Assembly (NCBI GenBank): GCA_002343455.1
Contig: DDSR01000015.1
Location: forward strand, 1 to 14,763
DNA: 14,763 nt
Direction: 5' to 3'
From: Deltaproteobacteria bacterium UBA2385
Lineage (GTDB): Bacteria; Myxococcota_A; UBA796; UBA2385
The notes under the pieces are model-generated. The model worked only from the letters and a program-made list of their open reading frames with translations, had not been told where the DNA came from and made no database searches. Positions 7,212 through 12,189 of this stretch are shown piece after piece (position 1 is the stretch's first letter; each line of letters starts with the position of its first letter). A program made the translations under genes and the position numbers.

Positions 7212-7226
7212 TGGCACGCAACTTGC
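7212..7226 (+). promoter_or_regulatory. Sigma-54 (RpoN) -24/-12 promoter core
   Basis: TGGCACG-CAAC-TTGC matches the RpoN consensus TGGCACG-N4-TTGC at all 11 fixed positions, with the diagnostic GG (7213-7214) and GC (7225-7226) separated by exactly 10 nt. Transcription is expected near 7238. This requires an activator of the bEBP class, whose site should lie upstream. It reads toward the three small ORFs at 7308-7889. The match also begins one base into an ATG, which argues against translating this stretch as a protein start. Confidence 0.72.
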
Positions 7227-7251
7227 GGCGGCGGCGGCGGCGGCGGCGGCG
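7225..7251 (+). repeat. (GCG)9 trinucleotide microsatellite
   Basis: Nine perfect GCG units start with the GC of the -12 promoter element and run through the predicted melting region and transcription start to 7251. Perfect triplet arrays of this length are uncommon in bacterial genomes and prone to slippage. If the adjacent promoter is real, a change in copy number would alter the initially transcribed sequence without changing -24/-12 spacing. Confidence 0.9.
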
Positions 7252-7301
7252 TAGTAGGTCCCTAGCGGGACCGATCCCGCGCTACCACCTCCTACAGGGA
7301 G
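7251..7301 (+). promoter_or_regulatory. Structured 5' leader overlapping a ribosome-binding site
   Basis: Several competing inverted repeats are visible. GTAGTAGGT (7251-7259) pairs 8 of 9 with ACCTCCTAC (7287-7295). Inside it, GCGGGA-CCGA-TCCCGC (7265-7280) forms a 6-bp hairpin. An alternative hairpin, GGTCCC-TAGC-GGGACC (7257-7272), would break the outer stem. TCCCT at 7259-7263 can also pair with AGGGA at 7296-7300, part of the Shine-Dalgarno AGGGAG of the first ORF. Mutually exclusive folds next to a ribosome-binding site resemble a translational switch, but no known riboswitch class was recognised. It could instead be a protein-binding operator at DNA level. Confidence 0.45.
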
Positions 7302-7307
7302 TTCGAC

Positions 7308-7349
7308 ATGGGATGCTCGGGCAACGGTTTCATTCGCGGGCAGCGTTGA
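7308..7349 (+). CDS. 13-aa leader peptide candidate
   Basis: The ORF encodes MGCSGNGFIRGQR. ATG at 7308 is preceded by AGGGAG (7296-7301) with an ideal 6-nt spacer, one of the better ribosome-binding sites in the window. Its TGA ends one nucleotide before the ATG of the next ORF, an arrangement that favours termination-reinitiation coupling. The peptide is too short for family assignment. It may be a regulatory leader peptide or only a ribosome-loading device for the next ORF. Translation is supported by the RBS alone. Confidence 0.35.
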   Translation: MGCSGNGFIRGQR

Positions 7350-7350
7350 C

Positions 7351-7491
7351 ATGATCGTCAGGCTGGATGAGGATGCGTTTGGGAGCCGTGATTGCAAGCC
7401 AGGCGATGGCTGCAAGTCGCGCGCGTGTGGCGGCAACAACCAACCCGGCCCCGACATGGGGCCCGAACCTGCCGAGGTGATCGGATGGTAG
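7351..7491 (+). CDS. 46-aa Cys/Gly/Asp-rich small protein, unknown function
   Basis: ATG at 7351 follows the leader ORF stop by one nucleotide and has no ribosome-binding site of its own, so translation would be coupled. The product has three cysteines (15, 21, 26) in the context DCKPGDGCKSRACGG, then NNQPGPDMGPEP and the C-terminal VIGW. There is no signal peptide or lipobox. The Cys-rich core with a Gly/Pro/Asp tail could be a modified-peptide precursor, a small metal-binding peptide, or the remnant of a linker from an exported protein; none is established. Its end overlaps the start of the next ORF by 7 nt. Third-position GC is lower than in the flanking genes. Confidence 0.4.
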   Translation: MIVRLDEDAFGSRDCKPGDGCKSRACGGNNQPGPDMGPEPAEVIGW

Positions 7492-7889
7492 TCTCGACCT
7501 TCAACCTCCTGTTCGCGACCCTGCTCACTGGGAAGGTTCCAGCACCGGGCGGCTTGCTGACCGACGGTCCCGGCTACGTTGCGAGCATCCATCTTCCAGA
7601 GGGGAGGAGCGCCTTTCTGCCCGAGGGCTGCCCGGGCAAGACCATCCTTGGGATCTCCACCCAGACCTGGGGATTCACCGTCTACGAGAATCGGCACGAT
7701 CGGCGCCTCGGCTTGGCTGTAGGGGCCGATGAGCTGGGCTCTGGAATCGAGGCTCCCGACTACAAGGTCAACGTCATCTCGTGGGAGGCGAGCTGGAGCT
7801 CAGCGATGGCCGCTCAACCCGGGGTCTATGTGTTTGCAGATGAAGAGAGCTGCAAGTCTGCCGCACCACGGCAGGTCGTCGCTTTCTAG
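7485..7889 (+). CDS. 134-aa hypothetical protein, third ORF of sigma-54 cassette
   Basis: I chose ATG at 7485 because GAGGTGATC at 7475-7483 is an extended match to the 16S anti-Shine-Dalgarno complement; the pairing core GAGGTGA ends 4 nt before the ATG. The longer upstream frame from TTG at 7392 is Arg-rich shadow. The product has a mildly hydrophobic N-terminus (VVSTFNLLFATLLTG), then a mixed, aromatic-containing sequence (TQTWGFTVYENRHDRR, YKVNVISWEASW, GVYVFADEESCK) with two cysteines (49 and 123). It reads like a small globular alpha/beta or all-beta protein, but I recognise no family. Codon third positions are less GC-biased than neighbouring genes, suggesting transfer or weak codon adaptation. 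It converges on the Cys-rich lipoprotein gene, leaving a 71-nt gap with no convincing terminator. Confidence 0.6.
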   Translation: MVVSTFNLLFATLLTGKVPAPGGLLTDGPGYVASIHLPEGRSAFLPEGCPGKTILGISTQTWGFTVYENRHDRRLGLAVGADELGSGIEAPDYKVNVISWEASWSSAMAAQPGVYVFADEESCKSAAPRQVVAF

Positions 7890-7960
7890 GTGCGATGCTG
7901 GGTCCAGCTGAGCCTCGTTGACGCCCCAGCGTTGGGCCCGTCATCGCGCCGCCAGCGCGC

Positions 7961-8251
7961 TCACTCCACCCCGAAACAGTCCCACACCCGGTCGCACGCG
8001 AAGGGCAGCCCCGACTCGCCCTCGTTTCCCGGACAGTCCAACTTCTCCACGCCCTTCAGGCACTCCCTGGCGTTGCCTCGGTCAAACTCACACTCGGTGC
8101 CCTCCCAGGCCTCGCCCGCTTCGTCCATGCAGATGTCGAAGCTCTCGCTGAAACACTCGGCCCGCCAGGCGCAGAGCTGCTCGTCGTAGCGGTACTGGAA
8201 CTCGTCCTCGCCCAGGCACGAGCTCAGGATCATCACCAACAGAGTCGCCAT
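7961..8251 (-). CDS. Cys-rich mini-lipoprotein
   Basis: The protein has 96 residues. TGATG couples its ATG (8251) to the stop of the DUF2330 gene; GGAGG lies 9 nt upstream, and an in-frame GTG at 8254 is an equally possible start. MATLLVMILSSC gives a very short hydrophobic leader with a lipobox-like LSSC (Cys12), unusual in lacking a positively charged n-region, so lipidation is likely but not certain. Eight further cysteines (27, 33, 41, 54, 64, 73, 86, 92) suggest up to four disulfides in an oxidising compartment. The acidic sequence (many Glu/Asp) is otherwise unfamiliar. It is the last gene of the envelope operon, so it may partner with the DUF2330 protein. Confidence 0.75.
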   Translation of the reverse strand: MATLLVMILSSCLGEDEFQYRYDEQLCAWRAECFSESFDICMDEAGEAWEGTECEFDRGNARECLKGVEKLDCPGNEGESGLPFACDRVWDCFGVE

Positions 8252-9621
8252 CACGCGCGCCTCCGCCGGCGCAGCAGGCCGAAGGCGGGCGGCAGGACCA
8301 GCAGCAGCAGGGCTCGCTTGTGGTTGCAGCCGTCGGGCTCTTCGATCGCCAGGGTCGGCTGCTCGTAGATGTCGAGGTGCTCGCGGTAGGCCATCCAGCT
8401 GGCCGAGTAGCACGGACCCACATCGGCGATCGGCTCGGGCTCACAGGAAGGAAGCTCCCCGGCGATCTCCCAGCTGCCGACGTAGTAGCGCTTCTGGATC
8501 GGCTCTACGGGCTGGCCGGTGGCGACGAAGCGGGGGTCTTCGGGCATGGCCCCCGGCGTGTAGCGTAGACGGAGCCGGGTGAAGACGTAGGGGTCACGTC
8601 CATCGGGGAGGCCCAGCGCCTCCACCTCGGCGCCCGTGAGCCGCCCGGGCTGGGTGCAGGGCTCGCACTCGCCGTTCTCCCACTGGTGTTCCACCGCCCA
8701 GGCCAGCCCCGTCGCGCCGCCCAGGTCCTCGGGCCGCTCGGGCAGGCCCAGGGTCTGGGCGAGCAGCCGCTGGTAGACGGGCCCGGCGTCCTGGGGGCTG
8801 GAGAGCAGGCACTCCGAGGGGATCTCGGCGGGGGGGCCGAAGTTCTCGATCCCGATCTCGCCCATCTCGGCGTCGGTCAGCAGGAAGAGCACCAGGTCCT
8901 GCAGCCCGCCCGAGGAGAAGGTCCCAAGGCGCAGCGGCAGGGTCCAGCTTGTGGAGGAGAAGCCGATCTGGATCGGCGTCAGCCAGGTCTGCTCGGCGGG
9001 CACCTCGGCCAGCTCGGCGCGCAGGGCCAGGAAGTAGTGCCCCTTGTTGATCGTCTCCTGGAGGACGTCTTCGGCCCCCTCCGGCAGGGCCAGGCCCTCC
9101 TGGCTCAGCCAGGCCTGCAATCCCTCGGCGTCCTCGCCCTGCAGGACGAAGGCCTCGTACTCCCCGACCGTGAAGCGGTCCTCGACCGTCACGCCGGTCA
9201 CCTCGTCCTCCACCGAGACGCCGTCGGTGCTGTCGTCGAACCAGGCGGTGTCGGTGCCGGGGCGCCGGCCGCTGCTGCAGCCGGAGGACGGGTCGTCGGC
9301 CGGGGTGAAGTAGAGGTCCACGCAGGTCAGCTCGGTGGTCCGGGGTCCGCTGTACTGCTCGATCCCGCGCAGGAGGTCGGGCTCGATGACCCGCACATTG
9401 CCGGCGTCGATCGCCACGGGCACCGGCACGACCAGCCCGAAGACCCGCTGGCCGGCTTGCACATCGTTGAAGAGGGTCAGCGTGGTCGCCTCGCCGGAGC
9501 GGGCCATCACCGCCTGTGACTCGCGGTTCTGGGGCCGATCGCCCGGGCCGCCGACGTAGCTGCCGCTGAAGGCGAGCGCCGCGGGGCTGAGGAGGGCGAG
9601 CAGGGACAGGAGCGAGGCCAT
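8251..9621 (-). CDS. DUF2330-like secreted protein with MYXO-CTERM-like tail
   Basis: The protein has 456 residues. I chose ATG at 9621 because it begins a signal peptide (MASLLSLLALLSPAALAFSG, cleavage probably near Ala17) and has GAGGG about 9 nt upstream; the longer frame upstream is shadow of the previous gene. The body resembles DUF2330: an early RESQAVMARSGEATTLTLFNDV stretch, then VFGLVVPVPV at 60-69, which matches the family's conserved VVPVP element. The C-terminus has GC (431-432), a hydrophobic stretch ALLLLVLPPAFGLL (437-450) and RRRRRA, the layout of the MYXO-CTERM sorting signal. This implies anchoring or processing at the cell surface by a myxosortase-type system (family knowledge). 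Its function is unknown. It lies 59 nt downstream of the beta-propeller gene and is directly coupled to the mini-lipoprotein. Confidence 0.82.
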   Translation of the reverse strand: MASLLSLLALLSPAALAFSGSYVGGPGDRPQNRESQAVMARSGEATTLTLFNDVQAGQRVFGLVVPVPVAIDAGNVRVIEPDLLRGIEQYSGPRTTELTCVDLYFTPADDPSSGCSSGRRPGTDTAWFDDSTDGVSVEDEVTGVTVEDRFTVGEYEAFVLQGEDAEGLQAWLSQEGLALPEGAEDVLQETINKGHYFLALRAELAEVPAEQTWLTPIQIGFSSTSWTLPLRLGTFSSGGLQDLVLFLLTDAEMGEIGIENFGPPAEIPSECLLSSPQDAGPVYQRLLAQTLGLPERPEDLGGATGLAWAVEHQWENGECEPCTQPGRLTGAEVEALGLPDGRDPYVFTRLRLRYTPGAMPEDPRFVATGQPVEPIQKRYYVGSWEIAGELPSCEPEPIADVGPCYSASWMAYREHLDIYEQPTLAIEEPDGCNHKRALLLLVLPPAFGLLRRRRRA

Positions 9622-9642
9622 CTGGACGAACCCTCTGTCCCG

Positions 9643-9671
9643 AGCATGTCCGACCAGGGGCCCGTTGTCCA
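9643..9671 (-). promoter_or_regulatory. Possible internal promoter ahead of DUF2330 gene
   Basis: On the minus strand TGGACA (9671-9666, 5/6 to the -35 consensus) is followed after 17 nt by CATGCT (9648-9643, only 3/6 to -10). It lies in the one sizeable gap of the envelope operon, 59 nt. The weak -10 makes this a low-confidence site. Confidence 0.22.
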
Positions 9672-9680
9672 CCCGACGCT

Positions 9681-11225
9681 TCAGGGCAGGTAGTCGAAGC
9701 GGTAGACGTCGTGCCAGGTGGTCAGGACGCCGATGCCCAGCTCGGGCGAGAGGGCCATCTCCCGGACCATCGGCATGACGGTGCCCATTCTCAGCAGGAC
9801 CTCGCCGTCCGCCAGCGACTGCACCCAGATCTGCCCGGTCAGGACCGAGGCCGTCACCAGCAGGCCCCGCTCGCTGTCCACGGCGAGGGCGCGGACACCC
9901 GGCTGGGTCGGGATCGCCTCTCGCCGCCTCGGGTCCAGCGGATCCACCAGCCAGGCCTCGACGCGGTTGGGCAAGGCCAGCAGCAGCCGCTGCTCCTGCT
10001 CGAGCCAGACCATCTTGCCGTTGAGCGAGGGGACATCCAGCCAGGGCTCGGCCTCGCCGGTCTGCAGGTCGACCGTGAAGAGCTGGCTGCCGAAGTCCGG
10101 CGCGATGATCTGCCGGTCCAGCGGCGGCACCCAGGTCGCCTCGCGGGGCATGGGCCCCCGCTGCTCTCCTCGACGAATGGCCAGGGCCTGGATCGGAGCC
10201 ATGGACGGAATCGGGATGCGAAGGACCCGTCGAGGGCCGCGATCGATGGCCTGGATGGTGGTGAGCAGGAGCTGGTCGCCGGCTCGGCCCAGGCTGGCGT
10301 AGCTGACGGTGACGGGGAGCTCGGCGCGCGCCAGAGGCGTCCAGCGCTCCCCGTCCCAGCGCAGGCTGAGCAGGCTGTCGCCGCCGTCGACGGTCCAGAC
10401 GGTGCCGGTCTGGGGGTCGACCTCGGCCTCCAGCGGCCCGGCGAACTCCACCCCCCAGCGCGGGCGCAGCGGGTACTCGACGATCCGCTCGGAGCGCAGC
10501 GACATCGCCGAGAGCCGCGGGTCGGTCTCGCTGCTGACGATGGCATGCTCGCCCAGGATGCGCACGCCGTGCCAGTCGGCGCGCAGACCGGGGGGCGAGG
10601 TGGCCAGCCGCGTGATGCGGGGATCGAGCAGCTCCAGCGGCCAGCGCTCCAGGTCGTCGCGCACCCGCTCGTAGTTGAGCAGGACGTCGGCCCAGGAGCA
10701 GAGCAGGAACAGGGCGCCGCTGGCGATGGGGGTCCAGCCCAGCGCCAGCCGGCGTGCCCAGGGCCCCGACGGGCGGCTCAGGAGCAGCCGCGGGAAGAGC
10801 AGCAGCGCGCCCGGCAGCCAGGCCAGGGCCCGCAGAGGGGAGGGGAGGCGCTGCAACCAGCCCTCGGGCATCCAGCCGAGCGCCACCAGGGCGAGCAGGC
10901 CCAGGGAGCTGAGCAGGGAGTAGTGGGGCGTCCAGAGGGTCAGGCAGGCCACCCCCGCCAGGCCCGCGACCCAGGCGCGCGGACGAGCCAGGACCAGCAG
11001 GGCCAGCAGGCCGGTGCCCAGCAGCCCCCAGGGGAGCTGATCCTGACGCAGCAGCAGCCCCTGCGAGCTCTCCAGGCCCCACTTGACGATGCCGTGGGGG
11101 TACGGGAGCCGCAACAACAGCCGCGCGAGCTTGTCGCCGGTCCAGTTGGGGGCCAGGGCCAGGGCCAGGGTCGGGACCAGCAGGAACAGCAGGTTCCAGC
11201 CCAGGAGCAGGCCCGCCCGGCCCAT
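9681..11225 (-). CDS. Polytopic membrane protein with C-terminal predicted beta-propeller
   Basis: The protein has 514 residues, starting with ATG at 11225, 3 nt after the lipoprotein gene's stop. The N-terminal ~185 residues hold about six predicted membrane helices (~4-25, 64-80, 84-98, 101-117, 131-149, 165-184). Residues ~205-514 form a soluble region made of repeated short beta-rich units with quinoprotein/WD-like turns (EVDPQTGTVWTVDGGDSLLSL, LFTVDLQTGEAEPWLDV, VRALAVDSERGLLVTAS). This pattern fits an extracytoplasmic beta-propeller. No catalytic residues or cofactor motif were recognised. It is expected to sit in the inner membrane with the propeller outside, possibly as a scaffold for the lipoproteins made from the same operon (inference). 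No good Shine-Dalgarno is visible, so translation is probably coupled to the upstream gene. Confidence 0.8.
   Translation of the reverse strand: MGRAGLLLGWNLLFLLVPTLALALAPNWTGDKLARLLLRLPYPHGIVKWGLESSQGLLLRQDQLPWGLLGTGLLALLVLARPRAWVAGLAGVACLTLWTPHYSLLSSLGLLALVALGWMPEGWLQRLPSPLRALAWLPGALLLFPRLLLSRPSGPWARRLALGWTPIASGALFLLCSWADVLLNYERVRDDLERWPLELLDPRITRLATSPPGLRADWHGVRILGEHAIVSSETDPRLSAMSLRSERIVEYPLRPRWGVEFAGPLEAEVDPQTGTVWTVDGGDSLLSLRWDGERWTPLARAELPVTVSYASLGRAGDQLLLTTIQAIDRGPRRVLRIPIPSMAPIQALAIRRGEQRGPMPREATWVPPLDRQIIAPDFGSQLFTVDLQTGEAEPWLDVPSLNGKMVWLEQEQRLLLALPNRVEAWLVDPLDPRRREAIPTQPGVRALAVDSERGLLVTASVLTGQIWVQSLADGEVLLRMGTVMPMVREMALSPELGIGVLTTWHDVYRFDYLP
11151..11170 (-). repeat. 6-bp tandem repeat in first membrane helix
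   Basis: The unit GGCCAG is repeated three times and ends in GG. On the minus strand it encodes the ALALALA of transmembrane helix 1 in the 514-aa protein. It is low-complexity coding sequence and a possible slippage site, though copy change would keep frame. Confidence 0.7.
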
Positions 11226-11228
11226 TCG

Positions 11229-12095
11229 TTACAGCAGCTTCAGGATGGCGTCCGTCGCGTCGGCCACGACCTGCGCGTCCTGGATCTCCAGGGTCGGCTT
11301 GTTGGCGATCTCGACCATCTGCTTCAGGCTGGCCTCGAGCTGCTCGGAGATCGGCCCAGCCTTCTCCTTGCCCTGGCTCTGCGTGTAGCGCAGGAAGTAC
11401 TCGGCCACGTCCGCGCGCCGCAGCAGCGCGTTGGCGGCCTCGGGCTTGCCCGAGCGGACGATCGCGCGGGCGACGACGTTGGTCCCGGCCAGCCAGGCCC
11501 CGGCCTGGACCAGCGGGCCGGTGCGGTCCTGCGGGCCCCAGCCGTCCTGCGGCGAGGCGTAGCTCAGGATCGCGTCCATCTCGCGCAAGAAGTCGTCGCG
11601 GCTGGCCGCGTCGTTCTCGACGTGCCGGATGTTGTCGTCGACGGTCGACAGCAGGCCCTCGCCGGCGCCGATGCTGGCCATGCCGTCGCGCGCGGCCCGG
11701 ATCTGGGCCACGAAGACCTCCTTGGGCTGGTCCTGTCCGCCGAGCAGGGCGTAGGCGATGATCACGCCGGTGCGCAGGGCGACCCGGTCGGGATCGGCGA
11801 CCTGGGTGTCGGCGGGAAGGGCGGGGACCAGGTCCGCCAGCGCCTCGGCGACCCCCGCTTCGCGCACGGCGGCCTCCAGGCTGAGGGGCGAGGGAGCCAG
11901 CACCTTGGCGGCGGAATCGGCAGGCGCATCGGAATCGGCAGGCGCATCGGGCGCGCCCGGCGCCGGGGTCTGCGGCGCCGAGGGAGTCTGCGCCGAGGGG
12001 GCCGCCGCGGGCTCGGGGGCCGCGGAGGGGCTCGGTGTCGTGGACTCGCAGCCGGCCAGGAGGGCGAGCAGCAGGGAGGCCGGGGCCAGGGACAT
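11229..12095 (-). CDS. Lipoprotein with Ala/Pro linker and helical domain
   Basis: The protein has 288 residues. I chose ATG at 12095 because GAGGT lies 4 nt upstream and because it begins a clean lipoprotein signal MSLAPASLLLALLAGC (lipobox LAGC, Cys16); the longer frame adds residues ahead of the signal peptide. Residues 17-68 are an Ala/Pro/Ser linker containing a duplicated DAPADS. Residues ~70-288 are predominantly helical with conserved-looking WGPQDRTGPLVQAGAWLAG (185-203) and a helix-rich C-terminus. No known domain was recognised with confidence. It is the first gene of the envelope operon and probably outer-membrane or inner-membrane tethered. Confidence 0.82.
   Translation of the reverse strand: MSLAPASLLLALLAGCESTTPSPSAAPEPAAAPSAQTPSAPQTPAPGAPDAPADSDAPADSAAKVLAPSPLSLEAAVREAGVAEALADLVPALPADTQVADPDRVALRTGVIIAYALLGGQDQPKEVFVAQIRAARDGMASIGAGEGLLSTVDDNIRHVENDAASRDDFLREMDAILSYASPQDGWGPQDRTGPLVQAGAWLAGTNVVARAIVRSGKPEAANALLRRADVAEYFLRYTQSQGKEKAGPISEQLEASLKQMVEIANKPTLEIQDAQVVADATDAILKLL
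11913..11948 (-). repeat. 18-bp tandem duplication in lipoprotein linker
   Basis: GGAATCGGCAGGCGCATC occurs twice back to back (11913-11930, 11931-11948). On the minus strand it encodes DAPADS DAPADS in the linker after the lipid-anchored cysteine. It has the same period and perfection as the duplication in the methyltransferase gene. Confidence 0.9.
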
Positions 12096-12129
12096 GTACA
12101 CCTCGTGGGCCGCGGGGAGGCGGCGCGGC

Positions 12130-12157
12130 ATGGTAGCATCCGTCGGCTCTCACGCAA
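12130..12157 (-). promoter_or_regulatory. Promoter of the envelope operon
   Basis: On the minus strand TTGCGT (12157-12152) is followed by a 16-nt spacer ending in TGC and then TACCAT (12135-12130). This forms an extended -10 (TGn-TACCAT, 4/6) with a partial -35. Predicted transcription starts near 12123, 28 nt ahead of the lipoprotein ATG. It overlaps a -10-like element on the opposite strand. Confidence 0.42.
12131..12139 (+). promoter_or_regulatory. Extended -10 element for the cNMP/methyltransferase gene
   Basis: TGGTAGCAT reads as TGn plus TAGCAT (4/6 to TATAAT), so a start near 12146 and a ~44-nt leader. It overlaps the minus-strand -10 in the same 94-bp divergent gap. No -35 is visible. 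Confidence 0.33.
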
Positions 12158-12189
12158 GGATGGCCCGAGGGCGTCCTCGAGGTCTGTCG

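Noticed and set aside
7251..7295. Integron attC site or insertion-sequence end
   Set aside because: The inverted repeats lack the attC core GTTRRRY/RYYYAAC, and there is no transposase, integrase or target-site duplication nearby.
7142..7354. 70-aa plus-strand ORF with a nine-Arg run
   Set aside because: The Arg run is only the (GCG)9 array read in frame. Its only ATG lies on the sigma-54 core TGGCACG, and its GGAGG is badly spaced for both possible starts. It remains a weak alternative reading of the region.
7308..7491. Selenocysteine readthrough or programmed frameshift linking the two tiny ORFs
   Set aside because: Reading through the TGA at 7347 meets another stop within a few codons, and no slippery heptamer is visible. 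Simple stop-start coupling explains the layout.
7209..7697. 162-aa minus-strand ORF ending in poly-Ala
   Set aside because: The poly-Ala is the same triplet array. The ORF lacks an RBS and overlaps better supported plus-strand ORFs with strong ribosome-binding sites.
7890..7960. Bidirectional terminator in the convergent gap
   Set aside because: Only short imperfect stems (about 4-5 bp) and no T-runs are visible.
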